50,875 nucleotides of DNA from Nitrospira sp. LK70 (GTDB lineage: Bacteria; Nitrospirota; Nitrospiria; Nitrospirales; Nitrospiraceae), in the NCBI GenBank assembly GCA_011090425.1, contig PHGD01000017.1, positions 1-50,875 on the forward strand, in the 5' to 3' direction. The notes beneath the pieces are model-generated. The model saw only the letters and a list, made by a program, of their open reading frames with translations. It ran no database searches and had not been told where the DNA came from. The position numbers were made by a program, and so were the translations under genes. Positions 9,453-17,848 of this stretch are shown here, in pieces; position 1 is the first letter of the stretch, and every line of letters starts with the position of its first letter.

Positions 9453-9475
9453 GGCCCCTTGGATCTCAAGGGGCC
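9453..9475. promoter_or_regulatory. Perfect 9-bp hairpin between MFS copy 1 and the BON gene
   Basis: GGCCCCTTG, loop GATCT, CAAGGGGCC: a perfect inverted repeat 50 nt after the MFS stop and 83 nt before the next start. There is no T-run after it, so a canonical terminator is unlikely. It could be an operator, an RNA processing site or a partial terminator within the cluster. Confidence 0.45.
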
Positions 9476-9557
9476 ATCTCGATCCGTGGATATCCGTGGA
9501 TAGATGACACGAAAGCCGTCGCGAGTTAGAATGACCGTTCACGAGGAGGTCTCTTGG

Positions 9558-10586
9558 ATGACCATGCCGCCACGAGTGCTGATCATGCTGAGTATAAGTC
9601 TGTTCTTGCTGGAGCTGGCTAGTGCTGGTTCAGCATCGTCGGAGCCACAGGAAAAGGAGGCCGCGCCGGAGAAGGCTGTGCCACGTCTCCAACAGGCCCC
9701 AGCCACTTCCGAGGGGCAACCAGCGCCGCACAAGCCATCAGGCGAAACAAAGCCGCAGCCCCAACCCACTCCTCCCGCCAAGTCGGACTCAGCCGAGCAC
9801 AAAGAAGCCGCGCCGGAGAAGACTGTACCACGTCCTCAACAGCCCTCGGCCGCTTCCGACAGTCAACCGTTGCCTGCAAAGCCATCGGTGGAAGGAAAGC
9901 CGCAGCCCCAACCCACTCCTCCAGCCAAGTCGGACTCAGCCGAGCACAAAGAAGCCGCGCCGGAGAAGGCTGTGCCACGTCTCCAACAGGCCCCAGCCAC
10001 TTCCGAGGGGCAACCAGCGCCGCACAAGCCATCAGGCGAAACGAAACCGCAGCCCCAGCCAACTCCGACCACGAAGGCGGACGTACCACCGGTTGAGTCT
10101 GAGGGCAAGGAGAAGGAACCGGTCGTCAGGAAGCCCCTGGGTTCACTGATTTTGTCGGTTAAGCTTGCGCTCATGGGTGATTCGCGGCTTTTCCACTACG
10201 AGGTTGAAGTTGAAGATGATCAGCAAACCGTGACCCTGACAGGACGTGTCTCGACCGAAGAAGACAAAACAACCGCGACAGAAATCGTGCAAACCGTCCC
10301 AGGCGTCAAGACCGTAGTCAACAAGCTTGCCGTCGAGAAAGACCTCGCGAAAACGCTGTTGAAGAAACAGGATGAAATCCTCACCACCTTGATCAAAGAA
10401 CGTTTTTCCAAAAGCGCGACCTTAAAGGCAGCCAACTTCGAGGTGAAGACTGAAGACGGTGTCGTCCAGCTCAACGGAACGGTACGTTTTCAGGTCATCG
10501 TCCTGGAAGCGGCGGAGGCTGCTCGTCAAGTGCCAGGCGTTCGTGCCGTGAACACCGAGAGGATACGGCTGGAGGGCGAGAGCTGA
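9558..10586 (+). CDS. Secreted repeat protein with two BON domains
   Basis: 342 residues from the ATG at 9558, chosen because GAGGAGG sits 8 nt upstream and it gives a clean signal peptide (VLIMLSISLFLLELASAGSA). Earlier ATGs at 9504 and 9531 lack this. After the signal come three 49-residue Pro/Lys/Glu/Gln-rich repeats (about residues 35-180), probably an extended spacer in the periplasm. Two BON domains follow (about 195-265 and 270-340), each ending in the typical VPGV segment (VPGVKTV, VPGVRAV). BON domains are known from OsmY-like proteins that bind membranes or protect against osmotic shock. The stop overlaps the next ATG (TGATG), so the second MFS gene is coupled to it. Confidence 0.85.
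   Translation: MTMPPRVLIMLSISLFLLELASAGSASSEPQEKEAAPEKAVPRLQQAPATSEGQPAPHKPSGETKPQPQPTPPAKSDSAEHKEAAPEKTVPRPQQPSAASDSQPLPAKPSVEGKPQPQPTPPAKSDSAEHKEAAPEKAVPRLQQAPATSEGQPAPHKPSGETKPQPQPTPTTKADVPPVESEGKEKEPVVRKPLGSLILSVKLALMGDSRLFHYEVEVEDDQQTVTLTGRVSTEEDKTTATEIVQTVPGVKTVVNKLAVEKDLAKTLLKKQDEILTTLIKERFSKSATLKAANFEVKTEDGVVQLNGTVRFQVIVLEAAEAARQVPGVRAVNTERIRLEGES
9660..10070 (+). repeat. Three tandem 147-bp coding repeats
   Basis: Units begin at 9660, 9807 and 9954, an exact 147-bp (49-codon) period. Units 1 and 3 are nearly identical over more than 100 bases; the middle unit differs at many positions. That pattern suggests recent duplication or gene conversion between units 1 and 3. They encode the Pro-rich spacer of the BON protein. 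Confidence 0.9.
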
Positions 10587-11875
10587 TGCAAGGCCGCTCC
10601 GGCCGCTTGCCTTACGCTCCCTCCGTGGTGGAGAAGGCAGACCATATCTCAGTGCAGGATCGTCCGCTGCTCCTGACTCGCGATTTCGGACTTGTCTGGT
10701 CCGGACAACTTATCTCCCAGATAGGCGACGGTGTCTCCAAGTTGGCGCTTCTGTGGTTTGTCTATGCCGTCACCGGATCCCCGATCAAGACGTCTGTAAT
10801 CGGTCTGCTACAGACGATCCCCCCGATCCTGCTGGGTCCGATCATCGGTGTGTATGTCGATCGACTCCCGAAGAAACTCCTGCTGATCACCAGCGATGTG
10901 CTACGTGCAGTATTGATTGGGTTGATTCCCTGCCTGATCCCCGTGGAATCCTTTACGGTATCTGTCCTCTACGCGTTGGTCCTTCTGCACGCGATTGCCA
11001 CGGCGGTGTTCGGCCCGGCTCTCACCGCCGCCATCCCAGGGTTTGTCCCTAAGCCGCAGTTCACGGCCGCTAACGCGCTCCTCCAAAGCACGACCAGCCT
11101 TGGCATTGTTTTTGGGCCAGCGCTGAGCGGTTTAGGCATTGCCGCTTACGGCTCACAGGAAGTCTTATGCCTCAACGCCGCGACCTACTTGATATCGGCT
11201 GCGTGCCTGACGCTGGTCCGTTTTGCCAAACCTGTCGTAAGTTCCACGTCACCCGCTTCTAGCCCGACCATGCTGCAGGATCTGATCGAAGGCTTTCGTT
11301 ATGGAGTCGTCACCCAACCGAGACTATTACTCTTGACCGGTACCGCAGTCCTCTATACCTTCGGCACTAGTGCATTGACCGCTCTCTTCCCGGTGTTCGC
11401 CCGGAAAATGCTTGGATTGGGTCCGGTCGAGGTCGGCTATTTATGGTCGGCGCTCGGCGTTGGATTGCTACTGACGTCAATCGGACTTTTGTGGGTGACG
11501 GACTGGATGGTCAAAGATCGGATGCACCTGATTGCGGGCGCCAGCATATTGAGCGGCGCCGCCCTCTGTGCGCTGACGCAGACGCTCGACCCATACCTCG
11601 CCGGCGTCTTCATGGGAATAGTCGGCTGCGGTATGGGTGCATTTACTCCGATAGCCTGGGGTATCATCCAAGAGCTTTCGCCGAATCAGATGGTCGGACG
11701 GCTGTTAGGACTCTATGGGACCGGTGCCATGACTGCTGCCATTGGGGGAATCTCGGCCTTTGGATGGATCACGGAGCGACAGGGCCCTGAGACAGGCTTA
11801 CTCGGGATCGCTCTTGTGCTGTTGATCACAGCGTTGGCCGCCACACGAATGAGTCGAGCAAGTGCCGACGCATAA
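10586..11875 (+). CDS. MFS transporter (12-span permease), copy 2
   Basis: 429 residues, paralogous to the MFS protein at 8078. It shares the first-span signature WSGQLISQIGDGVSKLALLW, the GVYVDRLPKK loop and the C-terminal segment with NQMVGRLLGLYGTGA. The ATG overlaps the BON stop by one base (TGATG), so it is translationally coupled to that gene. About 35 N-terminal residues precede the first span. Two similar permeases flanking a BON protein in one cluster suggests they handle related substrates or partner with the periplasmic protein. The substrate cannot be read from the sequence. Confidence 0.9.
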   Translation: MQGRSGRLPYAPSVVEKADHISVQDRPLLLTRDFGLVWSGQLISQIGDGVSKLALLWFVYAVTGSPIKTSVIGLLQTIPPILLGPIIGVYVDRLPKKLLLITSDVLRAVLIGLIPCLIPVESFTVSVLYALVLLHAIATAVFGPALTAAIPGFVPKPQFTAANALLQSTTSLGIVFGPALSGLGIAAYGSQEVLCLNAATYLISAACLTLVRFAKPVVSSTSPASSPTMLQDLIEGFRYGVVTQPRLLLLTGTAVLYTFGTSALTALFPVFARKMLGLGPVEVGYLWSALGVGLLLTSIGLLWVTDWMVKDRMHLIAGASILSGAALCALTQTLDPYLAGVFMGIVGCGMGAFTPIAWGIIQELSPNQMVGRLLGLYGTGAMTAAIGGISAFGWITERQGPETGLLGIALVLLITALAATRMSRASADA

Positions 11876-11887
11876 AGGAAACGATTC

Positions 11888-14053
11888 ATGAACGATGTGA
11901 TCCGATTGAAAGATCAATATTACATCCTCGCATCATCATCACTGGCCGACGGTCGGACGGAAGTGTTGAAGCAGGGTGAGACCTTCGCGTTGTTCGATCG
12001 GTACGGTGACTTTCATCAAGTGCTGCCTGGGCCGCAAGGTCTCTATCATGAGGGGACGCGCTTCCTATCCCGATTCGAGCTTTCGCTCGGTGGGCAGCGC
12101 CCGATGTTGCTCAGCGCTGTGGTGAAGGAGGACAATGCGCTCATTCGTATTGATCTTACCAACCCAGACCTGATCGACGGACAACGGCGAGTACCGCGAG
12201 GCACGCTCCATCTATGCCGCACGCGGTTTCTCTGGCAAGGGACCTGTTACGAACGCATCCGCGTTCAGAATTACGGAGATAGGAAATTTCCGCTCTTGCT
12301 CACGATGGCAATGGGTACGGATTTCGCCGACCTCTTCGAAGCGAGAGGCCATCAGCGACCTCGTCGCGGACGGCGGCTCAACACCATTCGATCGAAGGCG
12401 GGACTGGTGCTTGGGTACAAGGGACTCGATGAGACCATCCGCCGAACCTCTATCCGGTGCTCTCCATCGCCGAAACTGGTCGCGCCTGATGGATTCACGA
12501 TCGAGGCGAGCGTTCCTCCGCACGCCAACATGACGTGGGAGATCTCGATTTCCTGTGAAATCACTCAGCGGCGGACTCAGGTAGTTCTCTCCTACGACCG
12601 TGCCAACCGAGAGGCAGATCGTTCGTTACAGAGAGCCAAGGCCTCTGATGCCCACATCTACACGTCGAATGAGCAATTCAATCATTGGCTGAACCGGTCG
12701 ATGGCCGACCTGCACATGCTGATCTCGGAGACAGCGCAGGGATTTTATCCCTATGCCGGTGTTCCTTGGTTCAGCGTCCCGTTCGGACGGGACGGTATTA
12801 TTACGGCGTTGCAGATGCTGTGGATGAATCCTGGTCTCGCTCGAGGAGTTCTTGGCTTTCTGGCCTCGACTCAGGCAACGGAGAATCGGTCGGAACAAGA
12901 CGCAGAGGTCGGGAAGATTTTGCATGAGACACGTCAGGGGGAGATGGCGGCTCTCGGGGAAATCCCATTCGGCAGGTACTACGGGAGTGTCGACGCCACG
13001 CCGTTGTTCATCGTTCTGGCTGGCGCGTACTATGAACGGAGCGGCGATCGTCGGTTCATCGAGACGCTCTGGCCGCACATTCAGCTGGCCCTGCAGTGGA
13101 TCGATCAGTACGGCGATCCAACCGGCATGGGGTTCACGACCTATGCTCGGCGAACCGACAAGGGACTGGTGCACCAAGGATGGAAGGACTCCCACGATGC
13201 CGTTTTTCACGCCGACGGGGCTGCTGTAGACGGGCCGATTGCGCTGTGTGAGGTTCAGGCTTACGTGTATCGAGCCAAACGAACGGCGGCGGACTTGGCT
13301 CGGCTTCTGGGGGATCTCGACCATGCCGATCGATTGCTGAAAGAAGGGGACTCACTTCGAGATCGATTCGAGCGGGCGTTCTGGTGCGAAGAACTGGACT
13401 CGTACGCACTTGCTTTGGACGGGCGAGGGCGGCCTTGCCGTGTGCTTGCTTCGAATGCTGGTCATTGCCTCTATGGCGGCATTGCCGGGGAGGAACGTGG
13501 GGCACGCACGGCGCGCGCACTCTTGAGCGAGGAGTTTTTCAGTGGATGGGGCATCCGCACGATTGCGACCTCGGAGGCCCGGTACAACCCGATGTCCTAC
13601 CATAACGGGTCGGTGTGGCCTCACGACAACGCTATCATCGCGGCCGGCATGGCGGCTTACGGCTATAAGCAAGGAGCGATGAAGGTCTTGACCGGCATAT
13701 TCGACGCCAGCCTCTTTCTCGAACTGCATCGGTTACCGGAATTGTTCTGCGGCTTCCCTCGGCGGCCTGGAGAAAGCCCGACACTCTATCCGACTGCCTG
13801 TGCTCCGCAAGCCTGGGCCGCCGGTTCCGGCTTCCTGCTGCTTCAAGCCTGTCTGGGCTTACGAATCGACGCACCGCATCGGCTGGTGAGTTTCATCCGT
13901 CCTGTGTTGCCGCCGTTCCTTGAGCGAGTGGAGATTCGGAACCTCTCCGTCGGAACCGCGCGTCTCGACCTCGTGCTCGATCGTTATGAGGATGAAGTCG
14001 CCTTGAGAGTGGCCCGTCGCATCGGTGAGGTAGAAGTCGTCATCACGATATAG
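11888..14053 (+). CDS. Amylo-alpha-1,6-glucosidase / glycogen-debranching-type protein
   Basis: 721 residues with the two-part layout of bacterial GDE-like enzymes. An N-terminal beta-rich GDE_N-type domain covers about residues 20-225 (LPGPQGLYHEGTRFLSRFEL). A C-terminal (alpha/alpha)6-barrel glucosidase domain covers about 280-700, with FSVPFGRDGIITALQMLW, HQGWKDSHDA and YHNGSVWPHDNA. The family hydrolyses alpha-1,6 branches in glycogen or related glucans and is usually cytoplasmic; no signal peptide is seen. It starts 12 bp after the second MFS gene, with AAAGGAA before the ATG, and ends the cluster. Some members act on other oligosaccharides, so the exact substrate stays open. Confidence 0.9.
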   Translation: MNDVIRLKDQYYILASSSLADGRTEVLKQGETFALFDRYGDFHQVLPGPQGLYHEGTRFLSRFELSLGGQRPMLLSAVVKEDNALIRIDLTNPDLIDGQRRVPRGTLHLCRTRFLWQGTCYERIRVQNYGDRKFPLLLTMAMGTDFADLFEARGHQRPRRGRRLNTIRSKAGLVLGYKGLDETIRRTSIRCSPSPKLVAPDGFTIEASVPPHANMTWEISISCEITQRRTQVVLSYDRANREADRSLQRAKASDAHIYTSNEQFNHWLNRSMADLHMLISETAQGFYPYAGVPWFSVPFGRDGIITALQMLWMNPGLARGVLGFLASTQATENRSEQDAEVGKILHETRQGEMAALGEIPFGRYYGSVDATPLFIVLAGAYYERSGDRRFIETLWPHIQLALQWIDQYGDPTGMGFTTYARRTDKGLVHQGWKDSHDAVFHADGAAVDGPIALCEVQAYVYRAKRTAADLARLLGDLDHADRLLKEGDSLRDRFERAFWCEELDSYALALDGRGRPCRVLASNAGHCLYGGIAGEERGARTARALLSEEFFSGWGIRTIATSEARYNPMSYHNGSVWPHDNAIIAAGMAAYGYKQGAMKVLTGIFDASLFLELHRLPELFCGFPRRPGESPTLYPTACAPQAWAAGSGFLLLQACLGLRIDAPHRLVSFIRPVLPPFLERVEIRNLSVGTARLDLVLDRYEDEVALRVARRIGEVEVVITI

Positions 14054-14186
14054 TGTGGGGGCTCAGAGTCCGCTTATGACGAGCCTTCGACCGGCTCCCT
14101 TTAAATGCCCAAGGCAGGCGCTTGGTACGACTCAGGGACCAACGGTAGCTGGCCCCCATGCCGCTGATACGGTATGCGCCAGCATC

Positions 14187-15026
14187 CTACGATGTCCTGC
14201 CGAGAAACCTGGGCCGATCCCTGACGGAGACCATCTTCACTAGGTCTCGTATGGAGAGTACCCCGACGATCTTTCCCTTCTCCGTTACGGTCAAGTGACG
14301 CACCCCCTGTTCTGCCATGACTTTACTGGCATCGCGTACAGTGCGATTGACATCGATGCTCAGTAGAGGGGAGCTCATCACGGCGCTGACGGGAGTGCTG
14401 CCTGCATCCCGATTGGCGGCAAGTCCTTTCCGGACCACATCGCGCTCGGTCACTATCCCGACGATTTCGCCCGCTTCGATCGTCAGCAATGACCCGATCC
14501 GTTTCTCGCTCATCCGCTGCGCGGCATCGAGAACAGACGCGTCACTCTGGATCGTCGCGAATGTGGTCGCCATCAAGACGCTCAGCGGACGGTACACCTT
14601 GTCGAGTTCGCAGACGGGACCGCTCTCCGCATCCACAAACGATCGCACCAGGTCTCGCACCGACATGATCCCGACGATCTCACCAGCCTCCACCACACAG
14701 AGGTGGCGTACATGATTGGTTTCCATCAAATGGCTGGCATCCAACATGGGGCGATCTGCTTGGATCGTCAAAATTGGGCTGGCCATTACGCGATCCACCA
14801 TCGTAACTGTGGGGTCTAATCCCCTCGCAAGCACTTTCCGCACAAGATCCGTTTCCGTCATGATCCCGAACGGTCCTCGTTTGGGATCATCCGATTCCAC
14901 CAACAGGCACCCAATCCCCTTGACACGCATGCGCTCAGCAGCACCCGCTGTCGTCATCTCTTGTGGAATCACCTCTAGATAGCGATGCATAAAATCTTTA
15001 ACGGCTCCACCCCCAAACTCACTCAT
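14187..15026 (-). CDS. Protein with four CBS domains
   Basis: 279 residues made of four CBS motifs as two Bateman modules. The repeated signatures are GPFGIMTETDLVRK (domain 1), EIVGIMSVRDLVRS (2), EIVGIVTERDVVRK (3) and KIVGVLSIRDLVKM (4). CBS pairs bind adenine nucleotides or S-adenosylmethionine and usually sense energy state; stand-alone proteins regulate partner enzymes or channels. No catalytic or DNA-binding domain is present. The start is clear: AAGGAGGTGCG directly precedes the ATG. It converges on the debranching enzyme gene, 133 bp away. The partner is unknown. Confidence 0.92.
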   Translation of the reverse strand: MSEFGGGAVKDFMHRYLEVIPQEMTTAGAAERMRVKGIGCLLVESDDPKRGPFGIMTETDLVRKVLARGLDPTVTMVDRVMASPILTIQADRPMLDASHLMETNHVRHLCVVEAGEIVGIMSVRDLVRSFVDAESGPVCELDKVYRPLSVLMATTFATIQSDASVLDAAQRMSEKRIGSLLTIEAGEIVGIVTERDVVRKGLAANRDAGSTPVSAVMSSPLLSIDVNRTVRDASKVMAEQGVRHLTVTEKGKIVGVLSIRDLVKMVSVRDRPRFLGRTS

Positions 15027-15313
15027 CGCACCTCCTTAGTTCCATGAATAGGTAGAACGTTCGTTCAACGAATGGCCCCTGTCCACCTCCACCCGGAATC
15101 GATTGCGACCACTATACCCGATTACAAAGGAGCACGCACAGACAGAAGTGTACCGCCATGAGGGAAGTCGCCTATCGCAGGCCAAAGGCGTAAGCTCTGG
15201 ACCATCCATCTGATGGGTGGGAAGGCCTGCAATTCATTAGCACATCGAGCCGACCGGAGGACTGCACCACGCGCCTCACATGTCCACTTCAGCTACAGAT
15301 ATCTATCCTAGGG

Positions 15314-15339
15314 CTGTTCCTAGTATCATTAGGAAACAG
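15314..15339. promoter_or_regulatory. Candidate activator (enhancer) site
   Basis: An inverted repeat with CTGTTCCTA on the left and TAGGAAACAG on the right (one-base bulge), separated by seven bases. It lies roughly 160-185 bp upstream of the sigma-54 promoter, the usual distance for an enhancer-binding-protein site. Which protein would bind is unknown. Confidence 0.35.
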
Positions 15340-15497
15340 TAGATCCTATATCCTTCACATTCTACAGTTCGTCGAATACTCTGTTCTCCACACTGTTTGT
15401 GAGCAACGATATTGCCAATACTGGTAAGCCATTAAAAACATGTAACTACTAGATCAGTTGAACGGTACCAAGAAACAACAGGCTCCCATTCCTCTCG

Positions 15498-15513
15498 TGG
15501 CATTCAACTTGCT
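15498..15513 (+). promoter_or_regulatory. Sigma-54 (RpoN) -24/-12 promoter
   Basis: TGGCATTCAACTTGCT contains the -24 TGGCA and -12 TTGCT elements with GG and GC exactly 10 bases apart, matching the RpoN consensus. The predicted transcript start is near 15524, giving a leader of about 35 nt before the ATG at 15560. Sigma-54 transcription requires an ATP-driven activator. Confidence 0.65.
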
Positions 15514-15559
15514 TGGCGTATGCTCGGACTACTGACTTGAATTGCTAAGAGGGTGGAGC

Positions 15560-15880
15560 ATGCAACAACCGACAGATCCTATCGACCTTCGGATTGATTG
15601 GTGTCACAGGCAATCTGCACAGGCTCGCACCGAACCGGAGATTGCTGGGTGGCGTGCAGAAGCAGATGGACTCCGAGATGCCCTGATGAATACTGACCGC
15701 GCCGACGGCTATCGCCTATGCCCTCCTGAGATTCTCAGGCGGTACATGCAGGGCTTCCAAGACGGGACGGCGTTGCTGCGAGCTGCACGAGCGCGGCGCA
15801 TGGTTCAGATCGCCACTCCCATGACTCCGCAACCGGAGTCGTGGATGGGAGCGGATCTTCTACTGGGAGATGATCGATGA
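15560..15880 (+). CDS. Small unknown protein, probably sigma-54 dependent
   Basis: 106 residues, family not recognised, no signal peptide or membrane span. It is rich in Arg, Ala and acidic residues, with segments such as DLRIDWCHRQSAQAR and EILRRYMQGFQDG. The ATG at 15560 is preferred because AAGAGGGTGG lies just upstream; an in-frame TTG at 15542 would add six residues. The stop overlaps the next ATG by four bases (ATGA), so it is translationally coupled to the zinc-ribbon gene. A good sigma-54 promoter lies 46 bp upstream, which argues for controlled expression, perhaps nitrogen- or stress-linked. Confidence 0.65.
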   Translation: MQQPTDPIDLRIDWCHRQSAQARTEPEIAGWRAEADGLRDALMNTDRADGYRLCPPEILRRYMQGFQDGTALLRAARARRMVQIATPMTPQPESWMGADLLLGDDR

Positions 15881-16086
15881 ATTGCCTACGATGCAACGGC
15901 CTCGCCGTCACTGACGACAGCTTCGCGGTGCAGACTGGTTCGTCATCCGACTTTCATGGTTGGCGCTGTGTCAATTGTGGAATGATCGTCGATGATGTGA
16001 TCAATCAGAATCGCCAGGGGGCCTCACAGCGGAGAGTAGCCGGCGGCGGATCTGATCGCAGCCGGTACGTCAGCCAGGCGGCGTGA
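15877..16086 (+). CDS. Small zinc-ribbon protein
   Basis: 69 residues. Two Cys pairs, CLRCNG near the N-terminus and CVNCGM about 27 residues later, form a typical zinc ribbon. The C-terminal third is Arg/Ser-rich and probably disordered. It overlaps the upstream gene by four bases (ATGA) and so is made together with it. The function is unknown; zinc ribbons this small may bind nucleic acid or act as protein adaptors. It converges on the GNAT/cNMP gene. Confidence 0.7.
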   Translation: MNCLRCNGLAVTDDSFAVQTGSSSDFHGWRCVNCGMIVDDVINQNRQGASQRRVAGGGSDRSRYVSQAA

Positions 16087-16173
16087 CGGACAGTTATACC
16101 CTCAACCGATTCGGCGTCCGCTCGGTCCTCATGTGACGTCGACGGGGACAGGGCGGGGGCCGTGGAGCCTCCA

Positions 16174-17829
16174 TTACGTCCTGTGTAACACACTCTCCGA
16201 AGTGAGGGACGCACTCTCGGCTTCGCCTCGCCCTTCATCCCGCTTGCAAACGCTGGAGCGTAGGAGCTTGTCTCCTAGACCGACGGCTAAGTTGCGGTAG
16301 ATGATGACGCCGATGTCCGGGCGGCGTCGAATGAGATCTTCCAGGTCTCGGCGGAGCAGTTCGGCCACCTCGACGTGATCCTTAGCTGTCGCCGTTGCGG
16401 AGTGCGGCCTGGCGGAGAGCAACGACACTTCCCCACAGGTCTCTCCGGTGTGCACTGTTCCGATGATCCGCGATGAAGATCCGCCGTTGTTGATGGTCAC
16501 TTGCCCCTGAAGCACAAGGTACAGTCGGTCTGCCGGATCGTGCTCGGCAAAGAGCCGTTCACCGGCCCATACGTTCCTCACTGCGCAGACTCCGGCTAGC
16601 CTCGTCGCCTGTTCGGTGTTCATCCCATGAAACAACGGAACCTCTTTGATCGCCTGGGCCATACGTGGTGCGATGATACACGTTGAGAACCCGCGCATCA
16701 CGACGTCGGCCACAGCTTGAACCGGTTCGGTCAGGCCGAGTAGTCCCAAATCTTGGAACTTGTTCAACCGCACCATCTTTACGATGTCGAGCCGCTCCAC
16801 TTGATAGAATACCATGGCCGGCACATAGGCGACCGGGAGGAAATTCAGCTCCAGCAGGGTCCGCTGCATGCGGGGAGCATAGGCGCTGACGTCGATTTCA
16901 ATGTATTCGATCCCCATCTCATCACGACATTTCCGTTCCAGTTCTGCCAGGAGAAATCGCACGACATCGTCGGCCAACGCGATGAGTTCGAACACCCGAA
17001 CAGTATGTTCGACCGGATCCATCGTATAGCCCACTGCCCCCACGATCTGGCTGCCAGAGCGGGCAAGAAAGTAATTAGTCTGTCGGGCCTGCAGCTTGAA
17101 GAACCCGTAGTCCAACCGCATAGGTCCGAAAATCTCCCGGTTCCGTACCCGACCTCGTTCAATGCGCAGCAAGGCGGGATAGCCCTCGGCTTGCAGCTGT
17201 TCGAGACGATAGTCGCCGCCGGTGGGATAGGAGGCGGAGTCTTCGTCCACGATGAAATCCGGTCGAAGCGGCGGCTGATTCATCACAAGATTGGCCAGTG
17301 AGTAAGCCTCTGGTATGATTCGCGGATTATTACGGCGCAAGGCAAGGGCGTCCCCGAAATACCGAGCCAATAATGCAAAGCTCTCGCGATAGCGAAAGAA
17401 GTGCTTGAGCGGCAGAAAGCCTGTGGCGATGAATCCCTGCGCGAGACTGATGCGCTGAGCATAGGGATGGACGGTGCGTGCGACGACGAGTCCTACATGC
17501 AGCCGGTTTTTGATAGCCTCGAGCCGCTTGTCCATAAGCAGCTTACCGACCTGTATCCGACGATAATCGGGATGCACGGCAAGGCGGCCGAACTCTCCCA
17601 CGAGATCGGAATGGGCTCCAAAATCGAACAGTACAGACGCAGTGCCGACAACACGTCCGGAATCCGTGTCCTCGGCCACAAGAATCAGTGCGTCGTCCGT
17701 AAACACAGAGCGTTTGAGCCAGAGTTCATCGTAGAGTTCTCGATGCGGGTAGTCGGTACCGTACACGGCGAGAAAGATCTCGCGGATCCAGCCGACATCT
17801 TCTTCTCGGGCTTCTCGGACTCTGATCAT
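16174..17829 (-). CDS. GNAT acetyltransferase fused to a cyclic-nucleotide-binding-like domain
   Basis: 551 residues from the ATG at 17829, where the family-typical MIRVREAREEDVGWI begins. A longer reading would run 62 residues back into the amidohydrolase gene and is rejected. An N-terminal GNAT domain covers about residues 1-160, with the acetyl-CoA-loop region RRIQVGKLLM. A second, weaker GNAT-like segment lies at about 240-370. The C-terminal cNMP-binding fold (about 420-540) has LYLVLQGQVTI and GEVSLLSARPHSATATA. The Arg that grips the cyclic phosphate in CRP-type sites is His here (PHSA), so cAMP binding is doubtful. It starts 19 bp after the M20 gene on the same strand. Confidence 0.85.
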   Translation of the reverse strand: MIRVREAREEDVGWIREIFLAVYGTDYPHRELYDELWLKRSVFTDDALILVAEDTDSGRVVGTASVLFDFGAHSDLVGEFGRLAVHPDYRRIQVGKLLMDKRLEAIKNRLHVGLVVARTVHPYAQRISLAQGFIATGFLPLKHFFRYRESFALLARYFGDALALRRNNPRIIPEAYSLANLVMNQPPLRPDFIVDEDSASYPTGGDYRLEQLQAEGYPALLRIERGRVRNREIFGPMRLDYGFFKLQARQTNYFLARSGSQIVGAVGYTMDPVEHTVRVFELIALADDVVRFLLAELERKCRDEMGIEYIEIDVSAYAPRMQRTLLELNFLPVAYVPAMVFYQVERLDIVKMVRLNKFQDLGLLGLTEPVQAVADVVMRGFSTCIIAPRMAQAIKEVPLFHGMNTEQATRLAGVCAVRNVWAGERLFAEHDPADRLYLVLQGQVTINNGGSSSRIIGTVHTGETCGEVSLLSARPHSATATAKDHVEVAELLRRDLEDLIRRRPDIGVIIYRNLAVGLGDKLLRSSVCKRDEGRGEAESASLTSESVLHRT

Positions 17830-17848
17830 AGAGCCCCATTGCGGCAGA

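Larger units (their letters stand above)
15027..15559. other. Intergenic region with regulatory features
   Basis: About 530 bp between divergent genes and without a supported ORF. It holds a sigma-54-type promoter near its right end and an interrupted inverted repeat about 160-185 bp upstream of that promoter. The rest is AT-richer than the flanking genes. Confidence 0.5.

Noticed and set aside
9622-10149. Open frames on both strands over the BON repeats
   Set aside because: Repeat-driven Pro/Arg-rich shadows; the BON frame has a signal peptide and domains.
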